From NCBI GenBank assembly GCA_937910905.1, contig CALEPV010000014.1, positions 1-55,291 on the forward strand: DNA of 55,291 bases, written 5' to 3'. This document shows positions 33,952-43,015 of the stretch, in pieces; the stretch's first letter is position 1, and the number at the start of each line of letters is the position of its first letter. The notes under the pieces are model-generated. The model did not search any database and was not told where the DNA came from. It was given only the letters and a program-made list of their open reading frames with translations. Both the position numbers and the translations under genes were made by a program. This DNA is from an uncultured Prevotellaceae bacterium. GTDB taxonomy: Bacteria; Bacteroidota; Bacteroidia; Bacteroidales; Bacteroidaceae.

Positions 33952-35694
33952 ATGAAAAAGCTTTTCAACATATTACTTGCCTGTTCCGTATATTGCTGTA
34001 TCACAGCAATGATGGCCACCTTCACCTCCTGCTCCGACTTCCTCGACGAGCACACTCCCCAGGGCACGCTCAGCGACGAGCAGGTGAAGTCGCCCGAGAA
34101 CGCCGAGGCGATGGTCGTCTCTGCTTACGCCATCTTCACTACTGCCGAGGACATCAACTCTTCCTTCTCTATGTGGAACTTCGATGTTCGCTCTGACGAC
34201 GCCTACAAGGGCGGCAGCGGCACCAGCGACGGCGACGTCTTCCATCAGCTCGAGGTGCAGCAGGGCGTACTGACCACCAACTGGAACATCAACGACATGT
34301 GGGTGCGCCTCTACAATAGCATCTCTCGCGTCAACACTGCCATCGCTCTCCTTAACGCCAGCGATTACGATATGAAGACACAGCGTATGGCTGAGATGAA
34401 GTTTCTCCGCGCATATGCGCACTTCCTCCTGAAGCGCCTCTACAAGCACATCCCCTTCGTCATCGACGAGAACCTGACCTACGATCAGTACAACGCCCTC
34501 TCCAATACCACTTACACCAACAACGAGGGTTGGCAGCTCATCATCGACGACCTCATGGAGGCCTACAATACCCTTCCCGAGACACAAGCCGACAAAGGCC
34601 GCCCCACCAAGGCTGCCGCTGCCGCCTTCCTCGCTAAGGTCTATCTCTACAAGGCTTATCGTCAGGACGATGCGGCCACCAATCAGGTGACCAGCATCAA
34701 CGAGGCCGACCTGCAGAAGGTCATCGAGTTCACAGCTCCTGCCCTCTACGCCAACTACGGCCTCGAGGACGACCTCCACAACAACTTCCGTCCCGAAGAA
34801 GAGTACGAGAACGGCGTCGAGAGCATCTGGGCTATCCAGTACTCCCGCAACGACGGCTCCACCTATGGCAACCTCAACTGGAGCTACGGACTCATCCCGC
34901 CCAACATCCCTGGAGCCACCGATGGCGGCTGCGACTTCTACAAGCCCTCGCAGAACCTCGTCAACGCCTACCGAACGGGCGACGACGGCCTGCCTCTATT
35001 GAATAACTTCAATGACCGCGACTACAACAAAGCCGCCGACAACGCCGACCCGCGTCTATTCCTCACCGTCGGCATTCCTGGACTCCCCTATATGTTCAAT
35101 CCCGGATACATGATGGAGGAGACCAGCATCTGGAGCCGCTCCAACGGCCTCTATGGCTACAACGTCTCGCTCAAGCAGAACGTCGACCCCGCCCTCATCG
35201 ACCAGTACCTCATCAAGGGCAGCTATTGGGCAAGTTCCATGAACCGCATCGTTTTCCGCTTTGCCGACGTGCTGCTGATGCGCGCTGAGGCTCAGGCTCA
35301 GTTCGGCAATACCGCTGAAGCCATCCAGCTCGTCAACCGCCTGCGCACTCGTGCCGCACAGAGCACGCAGATGACGGCCAGCTACCCCAGCCGCTATGGT
35401 GTCAAGATGTTCGTCTCCAACTATCGTGGCACCTATTCCAAGCAGGATGCCATCAGCATCGTCAAGATGGAGCGCCGCCTGGAGATGGGCATGGAGTGCG
35501 AGCGCTTCTTCGACCTCGTACGCTGGGGCGAAGCAGCCACCGTCCTCAATAAGTACTACGCCGAGGAGATTGACAACTGCGCCATCTACACGGCCGCTCA
35601 CTTCACCGCCAACCGCGATGAGTACCTGCCCATACCCTTCGAGCAGCTCTCCGCTTCCAATGGCCATTATACCCAGAACGTAGGCAATTGGTAA
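33952..35694 (+). CDS. SusD-like nutrient-binding lipoprotein
   Basis: 580 residues from the ATG at 33952 (MKKLFNILLAC); an in-frame ATG at 33922 lies inside the SusC gene. The lipoprotein signal ends TFTSC-SDFLD. RagB/SusD features: LRAYAHFLLKRLYKHIPFV (TPR helix), GRPTKAAAAAFLAKVYLYKA, FRFADVLLMRAEAQAQFGN, and RRLEMGMECERFFDLVRWGEA near the C-terminus. It caps the SusC barrel and delivers oligosaccharides to it (BT1762 counterpart). Confidence 0.95.
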   Translation: MKKLFNILLACSVYCCITAMMATFTSCSDFLDEHTPQGTLSDEQVKSPENAEAMVVSAYAIFTTAEDINSSFSMWNFDVRSDDAYKGGSGTSDGDVFHQLEVQQGVLTTNWNINDMWVRLYNSISRVNTAIALLNASDYDMKTQRMAEMKFLRAYAHFLLKRLYKHIPFVIDENLTYDQYNALSNTTYTNNEGWQLIIDDLMEAYNTLPETQADKGRPTKAAAAAFLAKVYLYKAYRQDDAATNQVTSINEADLQKVIEFTAPALYANYGLEDDLHNNFRPEEEYENGVESIWAIQYSRNDGSTYGNLNWSYGLIPPNIPGATDGGCDFYKPSQNLVNAYRTGDDGLPLLNNFNDRDYNKAADNADPRLFLTVGIPGLPYMFNPGYMMEETSIWSRSNGLYGYNVSLKQNVDPALIDQYLIKGSYWASSMNRIVFRFADVLLMRAEAQAQFGNTAEAIQLVNRLRTRAAQSTQMTASYPSRYGVKMFVSNYRGTYSKQDAISIVKMERRLEMGMECERFFDLVRWGEAATVLNKYYAEEIDNCAIYTAAHFTANRDEYLPIPFEQLSASNGHYTQNVGNW

Positions 35695-35699
35695 AGAAA

Positions 35700-35744
35700 G
35701 ACCCACCCCGCTCTCTCACTGTGAGGGAGGGGAGTGGTCACTAT
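35700..35744 (+). repeat. G-rich dispersed repeat, copy B
   Basis: GACCCACCCC, then CTCTCTCACTGTGAGGGAGG, then GGAGTGGTCACTAT. It is the closest match to copy A at 10228-10271. It occupies the short gap between the SusD and DUF4960 genes, ending 35 bp before the latter's start. Confidence 0.7.
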
Positions 35745-35778
35745 ACAAGAAATGAATTCATTAAAGACCTCATTCAAT

Positions 35779-37182
35779 ATGAAATCTCTTATAAAGAATC
35801 TCTTGCTGTGCGTAGTCTGCGGTATTGCTGCGGTCTTCACAGCCTGCTCCTCCGACAACGTCAGCGACCTGCAGCTCTCGGGCGACTGCCGTGTCGAGGC
35901 CCTCGCGCTCGATGACTACGAAAGCACCATCGACCTCACGTCCCGCACCATCACCGTCCGTCTGCCCGAAGTCTATGAGACATCGGCCATGCAGCTGACC
36001 CGTCTCACCCTCTCCGACGGCGCTGCCTGCAACGTCCGTCAGGGTGATTGTCTCAATATGGACGCCGCACAAGTGCTCCACGTCACCAACGGTGACACCT
36101 ACCTCGACTGGACTGTACGCGTGCTCCACGATGAAGCGCGCATCACAGCCTTCACCATCAACGATATCTATCAAGGCACCATCGACCAGACGGCCAAGAC
36201 CATCGTCGTCTACGTTCCTGCTACGGAGAATATCACAGCGCTCGTGCCCACCATCACTTATAGCCAGAATGCCACCATTACGCCCGCTTCCGGTCAAGCT
36301 CAAGACTTCTCACAGCCCGTGACATATAGGGTGAAGAACAACTCTGCCGAGAGCACCTACACCGTCACCGTCATCGCTATAGACAAGCCCAAGGCTCTCT
36401 TCGTAGGCACTGCTCCTAGTATGAATGACCTCGATGCAGAGGCCCGAACCGCCTGCGAGTGGATGCTCGCCAACATTCCTGGCTCGCTCTATGCCAGCTT
36501 CGCCGACATCGAAGCTAATGCCGTTGAACTCGACGAGTGCAAGGTCATCTGGTGGCACTTCCATGTTGATGGTGGCGTCGATGGTCACGATGTCTTCGTG
36601 GCTAAGGCACCTGAGGCTCTCGCTGCCAAGAACCAGCTGCGTCAGTTCTATGAGAACGGCGGTGCGCTCTTCCTCACGCGCTATGCCGTGAATCTGCCAT
36701 CCTTCATCGGCACTACTGGCGACGACGAGTGGACAACCCCCAACAATTGCTGGGGTCAGGACGAAGACGCGGCCGAACTCTGCGGCGGTCCTTGGGACTT
36801 CAATATCTATGCTGGTCAGAACAACCACCCGCTGTGGCAGAACCTCGTCGCCGGCGATGATCCTAATAAAGTCTATTGCACCGATGCCGGCTACCACATC
36901 ACCAACTCAACTGCCCAGTACCACATCGGTACCGACTGGGGCGACTATCCCGACTACACCGCTTGGACCAATCGCACAGGCGCAACCGTCCTCGGCGTGG
37001 GTGGAGACGGAGCCATCGTTGCGTGGGAATATCCTGCCCACGACGGCAAGGGAGGCATCATCTGCATCGGCTCCGGCTGCTACGACTGGTACTCCTACAC
37101 CTACGACGCTGGCTATACCGAGAACTTCCACAAGAATATCTCGATAATCACCAAGAACGCTTTCAACCACTTAACCCGATAA
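35779..37182 (+). CDS. DUF4960 surface glycan-binding lipoprotein
   Basis: 467 residues from the ATG at 35779 (MKSLIKNLLLCVVCG); an ATG at 35752 is also possible. The lipoprotein signal ends VFTAC-SSD. Two Ig/DUF5018-like beta modules (about 25-190) are followed by the DUF4960 domain (about 195-467: KALFVGTAPSMNDLDAEA, CKVIWWHFHVDGG, GALFLTRYAVNLPSFIG, GGIICIGSGCYDWY). BT1761, the levan-binding surface protein of B. thetaiotaomicron, has this domain and this position after SusD. It should hold fructan chains on the cell surface for the GH32 next door. Confidence 0.9.
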   Translation: MKSLIKNLLLCVVCGIAAVFTACSSDNVSDLQLSGDCRVEALALDDYESTIDLTSRTITVRLPEVYETSAMQLTRLTLSDGAACNVRQGDCLNMDAAQVLHVTNGDTYLDWTVRVLHDEARITAFTINDIYQGTIDQTAKTIVVYVPATENITALVPTITYSQNATITPASGQAQDFSQPVTYRVKNNSAESTYTVTVIAIDKPKALFVGTAPSMNDLDAEARTACEWMLANIPGSLYASFADIEANAVELDECKVIWWHFHVDGGVDGHDVFVAKAPEALAAKNQLRQFYENGGALFLTRYAVNLPSFIGTTGDDEWTTPNNCWGQDEDAAELCGGPWDFNIYAGQNNHPLWQNLVAGDDPNKVYCTDAGYHITNSTAQYHIGTDWGDYPDYTAWTNRTGATVLGVGGDGAIVAWEYPAHDGKGGIICIGSGCYDWYSYTYDAGYTENFHKNISIITKNAFNHLTR

Positions 37183-37188
37183 CGCCTT

Positions 37189-38778
37189 ATGAAAAAGATG
37201 ATTAATATACTGTTGTGTGTAAGCTGCGGCTTTGCCGCAGCCCTCACCACCGCTGCTTGCTCTGAAGACTCCTACGGCCCCGACCCCGACCGCTCCTGGG
37301 CCACAACCACCACCGTCTTCGCCAGCACCGATGACGCTGCCTTCCTCACCTACTACAAGCCCGCCATCGGCCGCGTAGGCGACCCCATGCCCTTCTACGA
37401 CCAGAAGGCCGGAGAGTTCAAGGTCCTCTACCTGCAGGAGTACGACAATAACGGTGCCTGCTATCACCCCTTCTGGGGACTCGCCACTAAGGACGGAGCC
37501 ACCTACCAGCCCTTAGGCGAGGTTCTTCCCACCGGAACGTCGACCGCTCAGCAGGATGCCTCCCTCGGCACTGGATGCGCTGTCTACAACGAGGCCGACG
37601 GCCTCTACTATATCTATTATACCGGCTACAACGTACTCCTACCCAATCGCGAAGTCGTCATGCGTGCAACCTCGCCCGACTTTAAGACCTGGACAAAGGA
37701 TGCCACTTGGAGCCTGAGGGGTGTCGACTACGGCTATGCTGCCACCGACTTCCGCGACCCGCAGGTGTTCAAGGCTGATGATGGTCTCTGGCACATGGTT
37801 ATCTCCTCCAATCTCCGCTTCGCAGACTTCAAGTCCTCCGACCTGAAGAACTGGCAGCACGTCGGCTCCTTCAATATGGTTTGGGACCGCATGTGCGAGT
37901 GCCCCGACATCTTCCGGATGGGCAACTATTGGTACTTCGTCTATAGCGAGGGCTACCGTGCTCCCTGGAGCCGTAAGGTAAAGTACATGATGGCCACCTC
38001 CTTCGAGGGGCTCAAAGCCTGCTTCTCCGATCCGGGTGCCAACTGGCCGAAGGATGGTCATGAAGGTGTCCTCGACAGCCGAGCCTTCTATGCTGCCAAG
38101 ACTGCTTCCAACGGCACCGATCGCTTCATCTGGGGATGGTGCCCGCAACGCATCGGCACCACCATCGATGAGCGCAACGTCAACGTCGATGCTGAGAGCG
38201 AACCTGCATGGTCCGGCGCGCTCGTTTGCCACCGCATCATCCAGCACGAGGACGGCACCCTCACCCTCGGCGCAGTGCCCGCTATGGCCACCAAGTACAG
38301 CAAGCAGCAGGACGTCAAGGTGATGGCCAGCAACGGTTATGCCGACGGCAAGCTCTCCGGCAACGATGCCTACGTCCTCTACCCCCGTCTCGGCACAGCC
38401 AACCACATCACCCTCACCGTCCAGACCTCCAACAACTGGGACCGCTTCGGCATCAGCTTCGTACGCGGCACAGATAGCGAGTGCTACTACACCCTCGTCG
38501 TCAACCCCGAGGACGAGAACCACCGCAAGGTCAATTTCGAGCAGGAAGGCCCCCAAGGCAAGGGCTTCATCGAGGGCATCGACGGCTACTGGTTTGAGCG
38601 TCCTACCGACAACAAGTACAACATCGACATCTACACAGACAACAGCGTGCTTGTACTCTACATCAACGATATCTGCGCCTACACACAGCGCATCTACGGC
38701 ATCCAAAAGAACTGCTGGAGCATTAACAACTATGGCGGCAACATCACGATGAGCGAAGTCCGCATAGCTGAGCAATAA
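37189..38778 (+). CDS. GH32 surface lipoprotein, likely endo-levanase
   Basis: 529 residues. The lipoprotein signal ends TTAAC-SED, so it is probably on the cell surface. GH32 catalytic residues: nucleophile Asp in VGDPMPFYD, transition-state RDP in DFRDPQVF, and acid/base Glu in CECPDIF. The five-blade propeller is followed by a C-terminal beta-sandwich (about 365-529). The GDPMPFY form of the first motif, in place of WMNDPNG, and the lipid anchor match BT1760, the endo-levanase that fixes levan specificity in B. thetaiotaomicron. Linkage preference (beta-2,6) is therefore a reasoned guess. It starts 6 bp after the DUF4960 gene. Confidence 0.9.
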   Translation: MKKMINILLCVSCGFAAALTTAACSEDSYGPDPDRSWATTTTVFASTDDAAFLTYYKPAIGRVGDPMPFYDQKAGEFKVLYLQEYDNNGACYHPFWGLATKDGATYQPLGEVLPTGTSTAQQDASLGTGCAVYNEADGLYYIYYTGYNVLLPNREVVMRATSPDFKTWTKDATWSLRGVDYGYAATDFRDPQVFKADDGLWHMVISSNLRFADFKSSDLKNWQHVGSFNMVWDRMCECPDIFRMGNYWYFVYSEGYRAPWSRKVKYMMATSFEGLKACFSDPGANWPKDGHEGVLDSRAFYAAKTASNGTDRFIWGWCPQRIGTTIDERNVNVDAESEPAWSGALVCHRIIQHEDGTLTLGAVPAMATKYSKQQDVKVMASNGYADGKLSGNDAYVLYPRLGTANHITLTVQTSNNWDRFGISFVRGTDSECYYTLVVNPEDENHRKVNFEQEGPQGKGFIEGIDGYWFERPTDNKYNIDIYTDNSVLVLYINDICAYTQRIYGIQKNCWSINNYGGNITMSEVRIAEQ

Positions 38779-38794
38779 CTTAAGTGGCACATAA

Positions 38795-38828
38795 GAGACC
38801 GGTACGCCATTTGTGGCGTGTCGGTCTC
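38795..38828 (+). promoter_or_regulatory. Intra-operon hairpin between the two GH32 genes
   Basis: GAGACCGGTACGCC pairs with GGCGTGTCGGTCTC (12 of 14 pairs, 6-nt loop ATTTGT), followed 8 bp later by a six-T run (38837-38842). It resembles an intrinsic terminator but lies inside an otherwise tight operon, 19 bp before the next start codon. It could reduce downstream expression or protect the upstream mRNA. Confidence 0.6.
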
Positions 38829-38846
38829 CCAAATACTTTTTTACCC

Positions 38847-40592
38847 ATGAAAAGATTTCTTTCAGTAATGTCGCTCATGGCTGCGCTGGCCGTTGCTGGC
38901 GCGAGCAAGGCGATAGCACAGGACGTGCATGGCAAGCCCATTCGAGCCGAGCAGCTGGCGAATGACAACTGGCTGATGCACGTCTCGCCGCAGGAAACGG
39001 CCAAGTACCTGCTGCTGCCCGTGGAGGACAAGGCTCCCGAGGCGCACTTGAAACTGATTGTAGACAACCAGCTGTGCCGCAACATCGACGTGCGCATGGC
39101 GCTGCACAAGATCGACTACTACGTGCCCGTGCTCCTCGACGAGTTCCGTGGCCACAACCTCGTCGTGCAGGCCCACATGAACATAGACCGCAGCAACCGT
39201 GGTGGCGTAGGCTCGGAGATCTGTTGGGGCAATATCCGACTCGCGGACACCTTCGACACAGCTAACCGCGAGCGCTTCCGCCCGCTCTACCACCACACGC
39301 CCGTATACGGTTGGATGAACGACCCCAACGGCATGTACTACAAGGATGGCACGTGGCACCTCTTCTATCAGTACAACCCCTACGGCTCCATGTGGGGCAA
39401 CATGAACTGGCGTCATTCCACCTCACGTGACCTCTTGACATGGGAGGACCAGGGCGTGGCCATTGCGCCCGATGCTCATGGTGCCATCTTCTCTGGCTCG
39501 TGCGTAGTCGACGAGAAGAACACAGCAGGCTTCGGCACTGGGGCAGTCATCGCACTTTATACCTCGGCAGGCGACGTCCAGAGTCAGTCGTTGGCTTATT
39601 CCACCGACGGTGGCCGCACCTTCACCCCCTACGTCGGCAATCCCATCCTGACAGCTGATGTGCCTGACTTCCGCGACCCTAACATGTTCTGGAACGAGGA
39701 TATCAACGCCTGGAACCTTATCCTCGCTGTGGGGCGGGAGATGCGCATCTATTCGTCGCCGAACCTGAAGGACTGGAAGGAAGAGAGCCGCTTCGGTCTC
39801 GGCTACGGCAACCACGACGGCGTCTGGGAGTGCCCGGATCTGTTTCCTCTCAGCGGCAAAACCGCTGAGCACACTAAGTGGGTGCTCGTCTGCAACATCA
39901 ACCCTGGCGGTCCCTTCGGAGGCAGCGCTACGCAGTACTTCGTGGGCGACTTCGACGGCCACAAGTTCACCTGCGACTCTGCTCCTCAGGTCACCAAATG
40001 GATGGACTGGGGCAAGGATCACTACGCTACCGTCTCCTTCTCGGATGCTCCCGATGGACGTCGCACCGTACTGGCGTGGATGAGCAACTGGCAGTACGCC
40101 AACGACGTCCCTACCATGCAGTTCCGCTCTGCCAACAGTATTGCCCGCGACCTCAGTCTCTTCCAGGACGGTGGTGAATGGTACGTCAGCGTGAAGCCTG
40201 CGCCAGAGATGCTTGCTGCACGTGGCAAGAAAGTGAAGAATCCCTCTGAGGCTTGCGAGATACTCGTTGACCTGAAGGGCTCGGCAACCATCACGCTCTC
40301 CAATACTAAAGGCGAAAAGGTCCAGATGACCTATGACGAGGATGCACGAACCTTCAGCATGGATCGCACGCAGAGCGGTAACGTAGGCTTCAGCGAAGCC
40401 TTCCCCTGCACCACCGTTGCTCCTACTCACGGACGCGTCAAGCAGTTGCGCATCTTCGTTGATCAGAGCTCCATTGAGGCGTTTGATGCCGAAGGACGCT
40501 TCGCCATGACTAACCTCGTGTTCCCCTCAGAACCATATAATAGCGTGAGAGTTAAAGGCGGCAAGGCAACCATATATCAGATTAACAATTAG
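38847..40592 (+). CDS. GH32 exo-fructosidase (levanase/inulinase), periplasmic
   Basis: 581 residues from the ATG at 38847 (MKRFLSVMSLMAALAV); codons upstream to 38784 run through the hairpin. It has a standard signal peptide (ASKAIAQ) with no lipobox, so periplasmic. An N-terminal DUF4980-like region (about 25-130) precedes the GH32 propeller: YGWMNDPNGMYY (nucleophile Asp), FRDPNMF and WECPDLF (acid/base Glu). A C-terminal beta-sandwich has LRIFVDQSSIEAF. All catalytic residues are intact. It should release fructose from imported oligosaccharides (BT1759 counterpart). Confidence 0.93.
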   Translation: MKRFLSVMSLMAALAVAGASKAIAQDVHGKPIRAEQLANDNWLMHVSPQETAKYLLLPVEDKAPEAHLKLIVDNQLCRNIDVRMALHKIDYYVPVLLDEFRGHNLVVQAHMNIDRSNRGGVGSEICWGNIRLADTFDTANRERFRPLYHHTPVYGWMNDPNGMYYKDGTWHLFYQYNPYGSMWGNMNWRHSTSRDLLTWEDQGVAIAPDAHGAIFSGSCVVDEKNTAGFGTGAVIALYTSAGDVQSQSLAYSTDGGRTFTPYVGNPILTADVPDFRDPNMFWNEDINAWNLILAVGREMRIYSSPNLKDWKEESRFGLGYGNHDGVWECPDLFPLSGKTAEHTKWVLVCNINPGGPFGGSATQYFVGDFDGHKFTCDSAPQVTKWMDWGKDHYATVSFSDAPDGRRTVLAWMSNWQYANDVPTMQFRSANSIARDLSLFQDGGEWYVSVKPAPEMLAARGKKVKNPSEACEILVDLKGSATITLSNTKGEKVQMTYDEDARTFSMDRTQSGNVGFSEAFPCTTVAPTHGRVKQLRIFVDQSSIEAFDAEGRFAMTNLVFPSEPYNSVRVKGGKATIYQINN

Positions 40593-40658
40593 CGCAATCC
40601 CGGAATAACGTTATAACGGAATTTCGGAATAACGGAATATCGTAATATCGAAAGAACA

Positions 40659-41825
40659 ATGAATAACAAGACAAGCAAACTTGCAATCATCCCCGTGATG
40701 CTCTGCTTCTTCTGCATGGGCTTCGTGGACTTAGTGGGCATCGCCTCCAACTATGTGAAGGAAGACCTTTCGCTGACCGACAGCGTGGCCAACATCTTCC
40801 CGTCATTGGTATTCTTCTGGTTCCTCATCTTCAGCGTGCCTACGGGCATGCTGATGAACCGCATCGGTCGCAAAAAGACCGTGTTGCTCTCGCTCTTGGT
40901 CACCGTAGTGTCGCTCATCCTGCCCCTCTTTGGCGAGAACTTCGGCATTATGCTCATCGCCTTCTCGCTGCTCGGTATCGGTAATGCGCTGATGCAGACG
41001 TCGCTGAATCCGCTCGTATCGACCGTCATGGGCGGCGGTAATCTGGCCTCCACGCTCACCTTCGGACAGTTCGTCAAGGCTATCGCCTCGTTCTCGGCTC
41101 CCTATCTGGCCATGTGGGGCGCCACGCATGTCATCCCCGAGTTCGGCTGGAACTGGCGGGTGCTCTTCGCCATCTTCCTTGTCGTGGGTGCGCTCTCCAC
41201 GCTGTGGCTGTGGGCAACGCCCATTGAGGAAGCACCCATCGAGGGCAAGCCCTCCACGTTCGTCGAGTGCTTCAAGCTACTCGGCACGCCCATCGTCCTG
41301 CTTTCGTTCCTTGGCATCATGTGTCACGTAGGTATCGACGTGGGCACGAACACAACTGCTCCTAAGATCCTGATGGAGCGTCTCGGCATGACGTTGAACG
41401 AGGCTGCCTTCGCCACCTCGCTCTACTTCATCTTCCGTACTATCGGCTGCCTGACGGGTTCCTTCTTCCTGCGCGTGTTGCGCATGCGCACGTTCTTTAT
41501 CATCTCCGTGTGCATGATGGCCCTGTCCATGTGCGGCCTCTACTTTGGTCATGATAAATTGGTGCTTTACGCAGCCATTGCCCTCGTGGGCTACGGCAAC
41601 AGCAACGTATTCTCGATTTGCTTCGCCACCGCCCTCGAGTCGCTGCCCAACAAGCAGAACGAGGTCAGTGGCTTGATGATCATGGGTCTCTTCGGCGGCA
41701 CCGTGTTCCCGCTGCTCATGGGCTTCATGAGCGATGCCATGGGTCAGGCCGGCGCAGTGCTCGTCATGGCCGTAGGTGTCCTCTACCTGTTCACTTATAT
41801 CAAACAGCTGAGTTCTAAGGCTTAA
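40659..41825 (+). CDS. MFS sugar transporter, probable fructose importer
   Basis: 388 residues with 12 predicted helices. MFS loop motif NRIGRKKTVLLSLL lies after helix 2, and FCMGFVDLVGIASNYVK in helix 1 is typical of FucP/GlcP-like proton symporters of Bacteroidetes. It lies between the periplasmic GH32 and the fructokinase, the same place as BT1758, so the likely cargo is fructose crossing the inner membrane. The 66-bp leader contains GGAATAACG-type short repeats. Confidence 0.88.
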   Translation: MNNKTSKLAIIPVMLCFFCMGFVDLVGIASNYVKEDLSLTDSVANIFPSLVFFWFLIFSVPTGMLMNRIGRKKTVLLSLLVTVVSLILPLFGENFGIMLIAFSLLGIGNALMQTSLNPLVSTVMGGGNLASTLTFGQFVKAIASFSAPYLAMWGATHVIPEFGWNWRVLFAIFLVVGALSTLWLWATPIEEAPIEGKPSTFVECFKLLGTPIVLLSFLGIMCHVGIDVGTNTTAPKILMERLGMTLNEAAFATSLYFIFRTIGCLTGSFFLRVLRMRTFFIISVCMMALSMCGLYFGHDKLVLYAAIALVGYGNSNVFSICFATALESLPNKQNEVSGLMIMGLFGGTVFPLLMGFMSDAMGQAGAVLVMAVGVLYLFTYIKQLSSKA

Positions 41826-41836
41826 TGACGATTTAG

Positions 41837-41860
41837 CGTAATAACGTAATAACGTAATAA
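41837..41860. repeat. 8-bp tandem repeat between transporter and kinase genes
   Basis: Three exact copies of CGTAATAA. Related TAACG-rich pieces lie in the gap before the transporter (40600-40652). No reading frame. Confidence 0.75.
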
Positions 41861-41872
41861 CGAAACAAAAAA

Positions 41873-42757
41873 ATGGAAACGAAAAGATTTGTCGTAGGCC
41901 TCGGCGAAGTCCTGTGGGACGTGCTGCCCGAAGGCAAGAAACTCGGCGGCGCACCCGCCAACTTTGCTTACCATGCTGGTCAGTTCCTCGGTTCTGACAA
42001 CACCATCGCCATCAGCGCCCTGGGTGAGGACAAGTTGGCCGAAGAGACTATCGAAGCCCTGCGCGCACACAACCTCAACGACCTGCTGCCCCGCGTGCCT
42101 TATCCCACGGGAACGGTGCAGGTGACCCTCGCCGAGGGAGGCATCCCCACGTACGACATCAAGGAGAACGTGGCTTGGGACAACATCCCCTTCGACGACG
42201 ACATCGCGGCCATCGCACGCTCGTGCCGCGCCGTATGCTTCGGCTCGCTGGCGCAGCGCAGCATCGTCAGCCGCACTACCATTCAGCACTTCCTCGATGC
42301 CACTCCCGATGACTGCCTCAAGATTTTCGACATCAACCTGCGCCAGCAGTTCTACACCAAGGAGATTATCCAAGAGAGCATCCGACGCTGCAACATCCTG
42401 AAGATTAACGACGAGGAGCTGGTGCTCATCGGCCGCATGTTCGGCTATCCCGGCCTCGACATCGAGAACAAGTGCTGGCTCATCCTGGGCAAGTACAACC
42501 TCGACATGCTGGTGCTCACCTGCGGCACCAACGGCTCCTACGTCTTCACCCCCGGCAACGTCTCGTTCCAGGAGACGCCGAAGGTCACCGTGGCCGACAC
42601 CGTAGGCGCTGGCGACAGCTTCACCGGGTCGTTCGTGGGCAGCATCCTTAACGGGAAGAGCGTTGCTGAAGCTCACCTCACCGCCGTACGCGTCAGTGCC
42701 TTCGTCTGCACCCAGAATGGTGCCATGCCCGAAGTTCCTGCCGAGCTGAAAGCTTAA
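41873..42757 (+). CDS. PfkB-family fructokinase
   Basis: 294 residues. The N-terminal GEVLWDVLPEGKKLGGAPANFAYHA is typical of ribokinase-fold fructokinases. The C-terminal signature DTVGAGDSFTGSFVG holds the catalytic Asp, and NGAMPEVPAEL closes the protein. It phosphorylates cytoplasmic fructose from the fructan locus before glycolysis (BT1757 counterpart). It is the last gene of the locus. Its stop codon touches the left inverted repeat of the element at 42757-42953. Confidence 0.93.
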   Translation: METKRFVVGLGEVLWDVLPEGKKLGGAPANFAYHAGQFLGSDNTIAISALGEDKLAEETIEALRAHNLNDLLPRVPYPTGTVQVTLAEGGIPTYDIKENVAWDNIPFDDDIAAIARSCRAVCFGSLAQRSIVSRTTIQHFLDATPDDCLKIFDINLRQQFYTKEIIQESIRRCNILKINDEELVLIGRMFGYPGLDIENKCWLILGKYNLDMLVLTCGTNGSYVFTPGNVSFQETPKVTVADTVGAGDSFTGSFVGSILNGKSVAEAHLTAVRVSAFVCTQNGAMPEVPAELKA

Positions 42758-42953
42758 ACCCAAATCGGTCATTAGACCAACAATTCGATATAATGTCCCT
42801 TTTATAGGTCTATTCATGCCATATCAGCATTTCTTTCGGCATCTTGTCCACATCCCTGTCTTGACGTAGCCCGCTACGCCTTCGCCAGTGATGCAGCCAA
42901 TCTGCTCGAAACAAATACCAATCTGACATAAATCCTAATGACCGATTTGGGTT
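42757..42953. mobile_element. MITE-like element with 19-bp terminal inverted repeats
   Basis: AACCCAAATCGGTCATTAG at 42757-42775 is the exact reverse complement of CTAATGACCGATTTGGGTT at 42935-42953. The 197-bp interval carries no intact gene. An inner palindrome (GTAGCCCGCTAC) lies near 42869. One base of the left repeat is the last base of the fructokinase stop codon. A perfect 19-bp inverted pair this far apart fits a non-autonomous transposable element. I cannot assign the transposase family and see no clear target-site duplication. It fills most of the 295-bp gap before metG. Confidence 0.65.
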
Positions 42954-43015
42954 AAATTTGAGAGTCTTGGCCCATTTCTCAGAGCCGAAAACGAAAGAGT
43001 TTCAGAATAAATGTC

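Noticed and set aside
41822..42817. A 331-codon minus-strand frame starting inside the inverted-repeat element, considered as a transposase
   Set aside because: Almost all of it is the complement of the fructokinase gene, and it has no DDE or HTH motif.
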